From: Phycisphaerae bacterium | GTDB lineage: Bacteria; Planctomycetota; Phycisphaerae; Phycisphaerales; SM1A02 | DNA: 18,477 bases | Assembly: GCA_002862325.1 (NCBI GenBank) | Contig: PKCT01000115.1 | Coordinates: forward strand, 1-18,477 | Direction of reading: 5' to 3' | Shown: positions 6,415 to 13,909 of the stretch, one piece after another | How positions within the stretch are numbered: position 1 is the first letter of the stretch | How the letters are laid out: each line of letters begins with the position of its first letter | Made by a program: the position numbers and the translations under genes | Notes under the pieces: generated by a model | Told to the model about the DNA's origin: nothing | Databases searched by the model: none | What the model saw: only the letters and a program-made list of their open reading frames with translations

Positions 6415-8700
6415 GTGACCCTCTGGTGGCAGGCGCTCGGTTCAGCGCTCTGGGTGCCGGTATGTGCGGCCATCTCGATATCGCTGTACACGGTCGGCCG
6501 GCGGCGATTGGTCAGACGCTCGGCGCGATTGGCGTCGCTCTTCACGCCGTGGCGGGCAACGTGTTTCGTGGGTGGCTGGCTGCTGCTCGTCCTGGCCATC
6601 GCAAGCCCGCTCGACGAGGCGGCGGAACGTCTCTTGTCCTGGCACATGGTCCAGCACATGCTGCTGACGGTCGTGGTACCGCCGTTGTGGTGGCTCGGCG
6701 CGCCGGTTCTGCCGGGTCTGACCGGACTTCCTCGATCAGCGCGGCATGGGCTCGTCGGCCCCGTGCTCGCGTCGCCCGCGGTTCGCGCGGTCCTGGGCCG
6801 TCTGGGACACCCGGTGGTCGGCTGGCTCGCGATGACCCTGACGACGCTCGCGTGGCACCTGCCCGCTGCGTACGAGCTCGCGCTCCGGGACCCGTGGTGG
6901 CATCGGGCCGAACACGTCACCATGCTGGTCGCCGGCGTCCTCTTCTGGCGGCCGGTGGTCGCGTCCCCACCGTTTCGTTCGCAATGGCCGCGTCTCGCGA
7001 TGATCCCGTATCTCGTGACCGCCGATCTCGCGAACACCGTGGTCGCGGCGTCCCTGGCGTTCGCGAATGGCGTGGTCTATCCCTGGTACGCCCCGATCGC
7101 GGCGGGACGGGGAACCGATCCCATGCTCGATCAGCAGTTGGCGGCGGGCATCATGTGGGTTCCCGGCAGTCTCATCCTGCTCGTTCCGGCCATCGTGATC
7201 GCGGCACGTCGGCTCATGGAGGATTCGTCGCAGAGGCGACCGACGCGAAAAACGCGATCGGTCTCGCTGCCCGTCCTCGGCTCGTCGCCCGAGGGTGGCG
7301 ATCTCCTGCGGATCCCCATCGTCGGATGGATGATCAGACGATCCCGCTGGAGACTGGTGATCCGCGTCGGGGTGTTCGTCGGCCTCGTCCTGATCGTGCT
7401 CGACGGTCTCCTGGGACCGCGGCCCGCGCCGACCAACGCGGCGGGAACCTTCCCCTGGACGCATTGGCGGGGTCTGACGATCGTCGCGCTGCTGGTGCTG
7501 GGCAACATCGCCTGTTTCGCGTGTCCGCTCATCGCGCCGAGGTCGATTCTGCGGCGTTGGTTCAAGCCCACGCGTCGCTGGCCGCGAGCGCTTCGCTCGA
7601 AGTGGATCGCCGTCGGGCTGGTGGTGGCGTGGCTCGTCTTCTACGAGATGTTCGATCCCTGGGATGTTCCCGCGATGACGGCGTGGATCCTCGTTGGATT
7701 CGTGGTCGCCGCCACGGCGATCGACCTGTGCTTCGAAGGTTCGAGCTTCTGTCGTTACGTCTGTCCGCTCGGTCAGTACCAGATGGCGATGTCCACCATG
7801 TCCACTCGGACCGTGGCGGCACTCGATCCGAAGATCTGTGCCTCGTGCACGACCCATGACTGCCTTCGCGGCGGTCCGCAGGGACCCGGATGCGGTCTCG
7901 GCCTCTTCGTACCTCGCAAGACCGGCAATCTCGACTGCACCTTCTGCCTCGACTGCGTCTCCGCCTGTCCGCACGGCAACATCGGAGTGGTCGCCCAGAC
8001 GCCCGGAGTCGAGCTGGCTTCGACCCGGTGGCGGAGCGGTCTTCGAGCGGTGGCGAGTCGGATCGACCTCGCCTCGCTGGCGCTCGCGATCTCGGTCGGC
8101 GGACTGGTCAACGCACTCGGCATGACGGCACCGATCGTGGAGCAGCTCGATCGCATCCAGGCCGACCTCGCGATCGATCGCCGTTGGGTAGAGGGCTCTT
8201 TCGTCGTACTGGCCACGATGGCCGGGATCGCTGCGGTGGTCGTACTCGCCTTGGTGTTCGGCGGCCGTCGTTGGCGCGAGACCATGGTTCGATGGTCCTT
8301 CGCGACGCTCCCACTCGGAGTCGGCGTCTGGCTGGTGCATCTCGGGTTCCATCTGGTCACCGGATGGTCCACCGCGGATGCGGTGGTGGGGCGGGTCGTG
8401 CATGAACTCGGATGGCGCGCTTCGGTCCCGGATCCGCTCTTGAGCTGCTGCTCGCCGCCACCTCCGTGGTTGATCCCGGTCGAGTACATCGTGCTGTCCT
8501 TGGCGTTGGCGTCCTCTCTGGCCGTGGCCTGGTGGAGCGGGCGGGATGCCGCGGCCGAAGGTGGACGGTCGACGCGATTCGGCACTCTGCTCCTCGGTTG
8601 GTCGCCCGCGGCGATCTGGCTGTTCGCCTTCTGGGCGTGCGCCGCCTGGATGGTGCTGCAGCCGATGGAAATGCGCGGCACCTCGGGGTTCGCGCCATGA
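6415..8700 (+). CDS. ctaG: CtaG-type oxidase copper-assembly protein fused to a NapH/CcoG-like polyferredoxin membrane domain
   Basis: 761 residues, two recognisable halves. Residues 1 to about 275 form a CtaG (caa3 assembly factor) domain with several helices and conserved His motifs such as W-H77-M-V-Q-H81 and A-W-H-L-P; CtaG helps place copper at CuB. From about 300 on there is a polytopic domain with C367-F-A-C370-P and C446-R-Y-V-C450-P-L-G-Q, as in NapH/NosR/CcoG proteins, then Cys 475, 478, 483 and 493, and a textbook 4Fe-4S motif C508-x2-C511-x2-C514-x3-C518-P. More helices follow, with an adjacent Cys pair C678-C679 in L-S-C-C-S-P. CcoG is known as a cupric reductase for cbb3 oxidase, so one chain may reduce copper and hand it to the oxidase; that coupling is inferred. 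GTG 6415 is the only start after an in-frame stop at 6382. Its ribosome site is weak. The stop overlaps the next ATG. Confidence 0.88.
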   Translation: MTLWWQALGSALWVPVCAAISISLYTVGRRRLVRRSARLASLFTPWRATCFVGGWLLLVLAIASPLDEAAERLLSWHMVQHMLLTVVVPPLWWLGAPVLPGLTGLPRSARHGLVGPVLASPAVRAVLGRLGHPVVGWLAMTLTTLAWHLPAAYELALRDPWWHRAEHVTMLVAGVLFWRPVVASPPFRSQWPRLAMIPYLVTADLANTVVAASLAFANGVVYPWYAPIAAGRGTDPMLDQQLAAGIMWVPGSLILLVPAIVIAARRLMEDSSQRRPTRKTRSVSLPVLGSSPEGGDLLRIPIVGWMIRRSRWRLVIRVGVFVGLVLIVLDGLLGPRPAPTNAAGTFPWTHWRGLTIVALLVLGNIACFACPLIAPRSILRRWFKPTRRWPRALRSKWIAVGLVVAWLVFYEMFDPWDVPAMTAWILVGFVVAATAIDLCFEGSSFCRYVCPLGQYQMAMSTMSTRTVAALDPKICASCTTHDCLRGGPQGPGCGLGLFVPRKTGNLDCTFCLDCVSACPHGNIGVVAQTPGVELASTRWRSGLRAVASRIDLASLALAISVGGLVNALGMTAPIVEQLDRIQADLAIDRRWVEGSFVVLATMAGIAAVVVLALVFGGRRWRETMVRWSFATLPLGVGVWLVHLGFHLVTGWSTADAVVGRVVHELGWRASVPDPLLSCCSPPPPWLIPVEYIVLSLALASSLAVAWWSGRDAAAEGGRSTRFGTLLLGWSPAAIWLFAFWACAAWMVLQPMEMRGTSGFAP

Positions 8701-9182
8701 TGCGGGTGGACGTGCGATTTCTCCTCGTGTTCTGCGCGGGGTTCCTGCTTCGTTCGATCCCGGTGTGCGCGGATGGGGGGGTCGTTGCGTGGGACGGAAC
8801 GACCACCGACGATCCCGCCCTCCTCATCGTCGCTCCCCCCGCTCCGGTCGTCGGTCCACTGTCGCTGGACTGGATCGGACCGAGTGGAGACGGTGCGTCG
8901 GTGCGTGCGAGCCACGAGGACGGGATGGTGGCGATCGCCGACTTCGACGGCGACCCGTCCAGCATCGAGCGGCATGCGGTGCTCGAACTGCTGGCTCCCG
9001 GACGCTGGACCATCGAAGTGACGCCGGGTGTCGATCGTGCCGACGGACCCATCCTCGCGCTGGTCGAGATCGGTCCGCCGCCGGGCGGAGCCACGAGCTA
9101 TTGGCCGTATCTCTTCGCCTGGGTGCCGATGGTCGGGGTGGGGCTCTTCGCCGCATCCCGGCGTCGCCCGGCCTCGACCTAG
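8697..9182 (+). CDS. Small exported membrane-anchored protein, possibly FixH/YtkA-like
   Basis: 161 residues, last gene of the respiratory operon, starting at ATG 8697 inside the stop of the CtaG fusion (ATGA); a second ATG at 8700 is equally possible. The N-terminus is a signal peptide or anchor ending near V-C-A-D-G. The middle, about residues 40-130, looks like a small beta-sandwich with L-L-A-P-G-R-W-T-I-E-V, a pattern I associate with FixH/YtkA-like domains. A C-terminal helix (about 137-153) ends in R-R-R. It has no Cys outside the signal region and no Met/His-rich copper motif. In cbb3 operons fixH follows fixG/ccoG, and here the gene follows a CcoG-like domain, which supports a FixH-like assembly role. 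The family assignment is tentative. Confidence 0.75.
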   Translation: MMRVDVRFLLVFCAGFLLRSIPVCADGGVVAWDGTTTDDPALLIVAPPAPVVGPLSLDWIGPSGDGASVRASHEDGMVAIADFDGDPSSIERHAVLELLAPGRWTIEVTPGVDRADGPILALVEIGPPPGGATSYWPYLFAWVPMVGVGLFAASRRRPAST

Positions 9183-9793
9183 AGAATGCCCGCGTCCACG
9201 AGCGCCGTCCGCATCTGCAGAGCGGTATCGCCACGATGGTCCACCCTCACGCCATGCCAACCGCGTCGTGTCGCGGCGTCGATGTTGTCCTGGAGATCGT
9301 CGAAGAAGACGATCTCTTCCGAGGGGCGACCGACCAGCGTCTCGAACCTCGCGTAGATCGCATCGTCCGGCTTGATCAGTCCCAGGAGATGGGAGGCGTG
9401 TCGATGATCGAGGGCGTCCACCTCCTCGAGTCGCTCCAGCACGCTCCAGTGGTCGCGACTCGTGTTGGAGAGGCACGCCGTCTCGATGCCGGCGAGCCCG
9501 AGATCCCGGATAAGTTCCAGCACGCCTGGATACGGCGTCCCGAGCCATGCCGCATCCACCCGGGCGATCTCCTCGGGCGACCAGAGGCCGGCGAAGAGAT
9601 CGCTCAGCCGTCGATGGAATTCCCCATCATTCATATCGCCGCGTTGCAGAGCCGCGATCAGCCGCCCTCGGTCCTGGACATGTCGACCGTCCGGAGTGAA
9701 CGGGCGCGGCGGGACGCCTGCGGCTTCACAGCCCTCTCGCCAATCACGACAGATTCGGACGACGACCCCACCGAGATCGAAGCACACCAGCAT
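9179..9793 (-). CDS. HAD-superfamily hydrolase (subfamily IA, YihX-like)
   Basis: 204 residues, a probable cytoplasmic phosphatase. HAD motifs are in order: motif I F-D6-L-G-G-V with D6 as nucleophile, a helical cap from about 15 to 85, motif II S109-N-T, motif III K141 in I-K-P-D-D, and motif IV F-F-D165-D166-L-Q-D-N. The second Asp of the canonical D-x-D is Gly, as also in YihX-like sequences that start F-D-L-G-N. The substrate cannot be told from sequence. The ATG at 9793 has AGGGA seven bases upstream (plus-strand 9801-9805) and places motif I at the N-terminus; upstream in-frame starts would overlap tadA. The stop TAG shares four bases (CTAG, 9179-9182) with the convergent operon's TAG. 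It is the last gene of the minus-strand block, 23 bases after tadA. Confidence 0.88.
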   Translation of the reverse strand: MLVCFDLGGVVVRICRDWREGCEAAGVPPRPFTPDGRHVQDRGRLIAALQRGDMNDGEFHRRLSDLFAGLWSPEEIARVDAAWLGTPYPGVLELIRDLGLAGIETACLSNTSRDHWSVLERLEEVDALDHRHASHLLGLIKPDDAIYARFETLVGRPSEEIVFFDDLQDNIDAATRRGWHGVRVDHRGDTALQMRTALVDAGIL

Positions 9794-9816
9794 CCGTTCA
9801 TCCCTGTCCGGCCGGT

Positions 9817-10329
9817 TCAGCCGACCTGCCGTCGTTCCGCTCGTCGGCGTCTGAAAAACGCACGAAGCAGTTCCGCGCATCGAGCCTCTTCGATGCCGCC
9901 GATCATATGAACACGGTGATTGAGTCTCTGATCGCCGGGAATGTCGTAGAGCGAGCAACAGGCGCCCGCCTTCGGATCGTACGCACCGTAGATCACCTGT
10001 TCCAGGCGTGCGTTGACGAGAGCGCCCGCGCACATCGGACAGGGTTCGAGCGTCACGGCCATCGAACATCCCTCGAGACGCCATGCTCCGAGACGTTCGC
10101 CCGCCAGTCGAAGGGCGACCATCTCGGCGTGGCCGGTCGGGTCCGCCGTTGCTTCGCGGTTGTTGGCCGCCTCCGCGATGATCTTCTCACCGCGGTAGAC
10201 CACCGCACCGACCGGGATCTCACCGTTCTCGCCCGCCTGTCGGGCGAGTTCGATCGCACGTTCCATCATGCGAAGGTCGTTGGTGTCGACCTCCGGATTA
10301 TGTTCCTCTGACAATCGCAGCCGAGCCAT
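9817..10329 (-). CDS. tadA: tRNA-specific adenosine deaminase TadA
   Basis: 170 residues. It converts adenosine 34 to inosine in tRNA-Arg(ACG), allowing decoding of several CGN codons. The zinc-dependent deaminase signatures are both present: H67-A-E69 (zinc ligand and catalytic Glu) and P-C97-P-M-C100 (zinc ligands). Length and order match TadA, and the I-P-V-G-A-V-V stretch and C-terminal Arg-rich helix are typical. The ATG at 10329 has GGAGG (plus-strand 10339-10343) nine bases upstream; a longer frame back to 10425 would add an Arg-rich non-family segment and nearly abut tatC. A perfect 7-bp hairpin lies just upstream of the ribosome site. Other cytidine/guanine deaminases share these motifs, but the P-C-P-M-C-A-G-A and N-A-R context favours TadA. 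Confidence 0.93.
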   Translation of the reverse strand: MARLRLSEEHNPEVDTNDLRMMERAIELARQAGENGEIPVGAVVYRGEKIIAEAANNREATADPTGHAEMVALRLAGERLGAWRLEGCSMAVTLEPCPMCAGALVNARLEQVIYGAYDPKAGACCSLYDIPGDQRLNHRVHMIGGIEEARCAELLRAFFRRRRAERRQVG

Positions 10330-10344
10330 GCCACGTCGCCTCCG

Positions 10345-10365
10345 GCGTCCGATTCGAACGGACGC
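10345..10365 (-). other. Perfect 7-bp stem-loop with a tRNA T-arm-like loop, upstream of tadA
   Basis: Arms GCGTCCG and CGGACGC pair perfectly around a seven-base loop that reads TTCGAAT on the transcribed minus strand, the consensus of a tRNA T-loop. No acceptor stem, anticodon arm or D-loop could be matched in the flanking 99-base gap, so this is not a tRNA gene. There is no T-run after the stem, so it is not a standard intrinsic terminator. It ends one base from the GGAGG that serves tadA, so it could influence tadA translation or mRNA processing. A weaker hairpin (CTCGC/GCGAG, 10391-10405) lies further upstream in the same gap. Confidence 0.5.
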
Positions 10366-10428
10366 ATGCCCAATGAATGTTCGACGACCTCTCGCCGAAC
10401 GCGAGCCTCGGGAGCGCGATCGCATGGA

Positions 10429-11634
10429 TCATGATCCCCCCGGACCACGGGTCTCATCGGTCGAGCCGGGGTCGTCGTCCGGGTCCGATTCGATAGATTC
10501 GTCACGATTTTCGGGGTCGAGATCCTCGTTCCGAGCGGTGGGGGACACCGTGGACGGGTCGTATGGTTCGTACGGATTTTCCGAGGACCGAGAAGCATCT
10601 TCCTCCGCGGTCGAGACCGCGTCGCTTCGGTCCGAGAAGAGCGAACCTCGTGCAACCCGATCCGCGGGGGCGAATCGAAGAAGAAGAATGCCGACTTCGT
10701 AGAGAAGGTAGAGCGGAATCAGAAGCAGGATCATGCTGAGGACGTCCGCTGGGGTCAGGACGGCCCCGAACAATGCGCAGACGAGAAGGGCGTAGCGACG
10801 ATTCCGCTGGAGGAATCTCCGATCCGCCAGCCCGATCCATCCCAGAAGGAGAATGACCAGCGGCATCTGAAACGCGATCGACACCGCGAGTGCGAGGGTG
10901 AGCACGAAACCGATGTACTCGCCGAGACGGAATTCCTGCGCGATGGTCCCCGCCCGGTTCAGCGATGTCGAGAGGAGTTCGAACTTGTTCTCGTCGCCTC
11001 GGACTGGAACGACCATGACGAGTTCGCTCGTCACCGGATCGATCCAGACCTCTCCGGGGGCCGGGTTCTCGGGCGGATCGGTTCTGATCGGAAACAAGGG
11101 CATGCCGGTGGTCTCGATCTGATCGACCCTCTCCGCTGCATCGGTGATCCCGAAGGCGTTGGCGGGGCCGGGGACGCCGAAGGAAATGAGCACCTGGAGC
11201 ATGAGTGGGAGCATCACCCAGTAGAGGAATGCCAGGCCCGCGAGCGTGAGACCGGCACTCCCCGGCACCAGCAGGTGGACGAAGCGTCTCTCGTTCGCGT
11301 AGAGCCCGGGCTCCACGAACTTCCATGCCTGCCAGAGGATCCAGGGGGCGGAGAGCACGATCGCACCAATCAGGCTCAGCTTTAGATCCGTGGTGAGGAC
11401 CTCGGCGGGGCCCAGCGCCTGCATGCGAGCGGGGAGGCCGTTTGCGGTCATCGCCCGGAGCGCCGGTTCGGTGAGGAAGTCTCGAATCGTTGACGCGAAT
11501 GCGAAGAGCACGATCGCGAGCGGGAGTGGGACGACCAGGCACAGGATCAAACGAAACCGGAGTTCCTCGAGATGATCCCCGAAGCTCATGATGCCTCGGT
11601 GGCTGCCGTCGGATTCGGGACTCGAATGCTGCAT
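10429..11634 (-). CDS. tatC: Twin-arginine translocase subunit TatC with enlarged periplasmic loop and acidic tail
   Basis: 401 residues versus about 250 in E. coli. TatC is the receptor of the Tat pathway and binds twin-arginine signals of folded proteins; the Rieske protein and ActB here carry such signals. Conserved elements are H-L-E-E-L-R (21-26), F-V-E-P-G-L-Y-A-N-E-R-R (107-118, with the signal-binding Glu in the E-R-R part) and L-T-P-A-D297. Six helices fit. About 75 extra residues (roughly 155-233), predicted periplasmic and containing beta-like segments, sit between helices 3 and 4. After the last helix about 70 residues are Ser/Asp/Glu-rich. The ATG at 11634 has no good ribosome site; the ATG at 11589 (M-S-F-G-D-H-L) has a short GAGG and resembles usual N-termini, so the start is uncertain. 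It lies 39 bases after tatD. Confidence 0.93.
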   Translation of the reverse strand: MQHSSPESDGSHRGIMSFGDHLEELRFRLILCLVVPLPLAIVLFAFASTIRDFLTEPALRAMTANGLPARMQALGPAEVLTTDLKLSLIGAIVLSAPWILWQAWKFVEPGLYANERRFVHLLVPGSAGLTLAGLAFLYWVMLPLMLQVLISFGVPGPANAFGITDAAERVDQIETTGMPLFPIRTDPPENPAPGEVWIDPVTSELVMVVPVRGDENKFELLSTSLNRAGTIAQEFRLGEYIGFVLTLALAVSIAFQMPLVILLLGWIGLADRRFLQRNRRYALLVCALFGAVLTPADVLSMILLLIPLYLLYEVGILLLRFAPADRVARGSLFSDRSDAVSTAEEDASRSSENPYEPYDPSTVSPTARNEDLDPENRDESIESDPDDDPGSTDETRGPGGS

Positions 11635-11673
11635 GGAGCTTGGATTCTAGAGGAGGTGACTTCGTGCGGCCCG

Positions 11674-12462
11674 TCAGGCGCTCGGGATGTCGATTCCGAA
11701 GAAACGAGCGGCATTCCCGTCGAGGATCCTTCCGAACTCGCGCCGATCGACGCCTCGGCGGTCGGCGAGGAAGTCCGCGACGTGCCCGACGAACCTCGGC
11801 TCGTTCGGACGTATGGTCCGGTGGGGTTCCGGCGTCAGGAACGGGGCGTCCGTCTCCACCATGATCCGGTCCGAGGGGACGAGGTCGCTGGCCTTCGCGA
11901 CGTCGCTCGCGTTCGCGAAGGTCGCGATGCCGGTGAAGGAGACCCAGGCGCCGAAGTCGAGCACGGCACGGACCTGTGATTCGTCGCCGGTGAAGCAGTG
12001 GAAGACGAACCGGTCGTTCGGCAGGTCGCAGCGGTCGAGTATCGGCAGCAGGGTTTCGAAGGCGTCGCGGCAATGGACGACGACCGGTTTCGCGAGTCCC
12101 TCGGACGTCCAGCCTTCGATCCGTGCGATCTGCTCCTCCAGCACGCTGGTCTGCAGTGACCTCGCGGGCTCCGGGTAGTGATGGTCGAGGCCGAGTTCTC
12201 CCCAGGCGATGCATTTCGGGTGTCGAGCCGCGCGTTCCATGGCCATCCAGTCGATCGGACGATCGCTGTAGAGCGGATGGACGCCGGCGGAGCACCACAC
12301 TCGGGAATGTTCGTCGGCCAGCGCGACCAGTCGGGCCAGATCGCCGGTCGTCGTCGAGATCGAGATGCAGCCGCGCACCCCGTCGGCGACCGCAGCCTCC
12401 AGGAGTTCGGGGATCCGTCCCTCGTAGCAGTCGAAGGTGAGATGGCAGTGGGTGTCGAACAT
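11674..12462 (-). CDS. tatD: TatD-family metal-dependent deoxyribonuclease
   Basis: 262 residues, the usual length of TatD/YcfH nucleases of the amidohydrolase (TIM-barrel) fold. Metal and catalytic positions are visible: H5-C-H7 at the start, G-V-H-P, E89 in G-E-L-G-L-D, H130 in V-V-H-C-R-D-A, H155 in H-C-F-T-G, and D205 in V-E-T-D-A-P. It is a cytoplasmic 3'-5' DNase in studied members. The ATG at 12462 begins M-F-D-T-H-C-H, the canonical opening; only a weak purine-rich site precedes it, and longer in-frame starts add a non-family His/Pro/Arg segment. It precedes tatC by 39 bases; TatD itself is not required for Tat export, though the genes are often linked. A 91-base gap separates it from the upstream antiporter stop, so it may have its own promoter, but I did not find a convincing one. 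Confidence 0.94.
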   Translation of the reverse strand: MFDTHCHLTFDCYEGRIPELLEAAVADGVRGCISISTTTGDLARLVALADEHSRVWCSAGVHPLYSDRPIDWMAMERAARHPKCIAWGELGLDHHYPEPARSLQTSVLEEQIARIEGWTSEGLAKPVVVHCRDAFETLLPILDRCDLPNDRFVFHCFTGDESQVRAVLDFGAWVSFTGIATFANASDVAKASDLVPSDRIMVETDAPFLTPEPHRTIRPNEPRFVGHVADFLADRRGVDRREFGRILDGNAARFFGIDIPSA

Positions 12463-12553
12463 CTTGGCTCGTAGGATATTCCGGTGGTGATGCGGCGGCC
12501 ACGCCGGGTACCGAGGACGTGGATGCGTCCGCATGCCGGTGCTCGTAAGGGCG

Positions 12554-13909
12554 TCAGGGGCCCGTCGCGCGATCCGGTATCTCACCCGCCCTCTGGAGAC
12601 CCCACTTCATGAGCAGCGGACCGAGGATCTCGTTCAGCGCGATCGCGGCGACCAGCAGCGCGAGAAGTTCTTCGATGAATACCTGGCCGGTGAGCGCCTT
12701 CCCGACTTCGTTGGCGAGCGCAATCGCCACGCCCGCCTGCGGGGTGAAGGCGCTCCAGAGCCAACCACGAATCCCCGGGTCGAGGGACGCCAGCTTCGCG
12801 CCCATGGTGGTGCCCGCCCAGACCAGGAACAGTCGGCAGCCGACCAACAGGAGCGCGACCGGCCACAGGGCGGTGAGGTCCTCGAGATTGATGCCCGCAC
12901 CGGCGTGGGCGAAGAAGAGGCAGTAGACGGGAAGGAGCAGTCGTTCGATCGAGTGGAACATGCGCTCGCTTCGATCCGGCCAGATGTTTGCCTGGGTGAA
13001 TCCGGCGACCAGGGCGACGAGCAGGGGCGAGAAGTGGGCCGCATTCGCCGCGAACGCGATCGCGAAACCGCCCAGCACCAGAAAGATGTCGATACGTTTC
13101 TCGATCCGTTCCGCCGCGAAGTGCATCGCCACACCCACCAGTGCGCCGAAGATGATCGAACCCACGAGGTGCCAGGCGGCGTCGATGACGAGCGCGGTGT
13201 TGTCTGCGCCTTCACTCGCGGCGAATGCGACCGGAACGAAGCCGAGCATGATGGTCAGGAGGACCACGAGCACGAGGTCCTTGCAGACGGTCGCGGCCAG
13301 TGCGGTGTCGCACAACGGCCCCCTGGCGCCGGTCTCGTTGATCATGGCGACCACGATTGCGGGCGAATTCGCAACGCAGAGCAGCCCGATCAACAGGGCG
13401 AGATGCACCGACGCGCCGGTTCCGAGCTCGTGCATGCTGGGGATCATCGGTTGCACGACCAGCAGTCCGACCACCGCGCCGCCGAGGAAAATGGTCGCGA
13501 TCTGGACAAAGAGCAGCAGCGAGATCTTGCCGAGCATTCCTCGGAGGAAGGCCACCTTGATCTCACCGCCCGCGACGAGGGCGATCAACGAGATCGCCAG
13601 AGCGTCGACGGGTGCGAGTTGATCGAGTTCGGCGGTCGTGATCGGGGCCGGCAACGACATGACCATCGGCAGGAAGTTCGGTCCCGCGACCACGCCGAAG
13701 AGCAGGTAGCCGACGACGCGGGGAAGGCCGACGCGTCCCATGATCTCGCCGATGATCCAGGACCCGAGCAGAATGAAGCCGAGGCTCAGCGGTATCCCGC
13801 CGCTGACGTCGAGATCGCCGGACGTCCAGCTTCTGCTCCAGGTGGTGAGGCCACCGAGCACCAGAAGGACCAGGGTCAGGATCAGGATGCGACGATTGGC
13901 GTCGCTCAT
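12554..13909 (-). CDS. Cation:proton antiporter (CPA2-like membrane transporter)
   Basis: 451 residues with about twelve hydrophobic segments. The pattern C-V-A-N-S-P-A-I-V-V followed by N-E-T-G-A-R-G-P-L and then C-K-D-L-V-L-V-V corresponds to the unwound-helix region (S/N-S-P-A ... K-D) of CPA-type Na+/H+ or K+/H+ exchangers. G-R-V-G-L-P-R-V-V-G-Y-L-L-F-G near residue 58 is the usual helix-2 signature. No cytoplasmic TrkA-N/C domain follows, so regulation would need a separate protein. The ATG at 13909 has GGAGG (plus-strand 13917-13921) seven bases upstream and overlaps the stop of the upstream transporter (ATGA), so the two are probably co-translated and may form a heteromer. The transported ion cannot be read from sequence. 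Confidence 0.9.
   Translation of the reverse strand: MSDANRRILILTLVLLVLGGLTTWSRSWTSGDLDVSGGIPLSLGFILLGSWIIGEIMGRVGLPRVVGYLLFGVVAGPNFLPMVMSLPAPITTAELDQLAPVDALAISLIALVAGGEIKVAFLRGMLGKISLLLFVQIATIFLGGAVVGLLVVQPMIPSMHELGTGASVHLALLIGLLCVANSPAIVVAMINETGARGPLCDTALAATVCKDLVLVVLLTIMLGFVPVAFAASEGADNTALVIDAAWHLVGSIIFGALVGVAMHFAAERIEKRIDIFLVLGGFAIAFAANAAHFSPLLVALVAGFTQANIWPDRSERMFHSIERLLLPVYCLFFAHAGAGINLEDLTALWPVALLLVGCRLFLVWAGTTMGAKLASLDPGIRGWLWSAFTPQAGVAIALANEVGKALTGQVFIEELLALLVAAIALNEILGPLLMKWGLQRAGEIPDRATGP

Noticed and set aside
10330..10428. Possible tRNA gene because of a T-arm-like sequence
   Set aside because: No complementary acceptor strand, D-arm or anticodon arm could be found within or near the gap, and no CCA follows.
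12463..12553. Separate promoter or terminator between the antiporter and tatD
   Set aside because: Only a weak TATCCT-like box and short GC repeats without a T-run were found.
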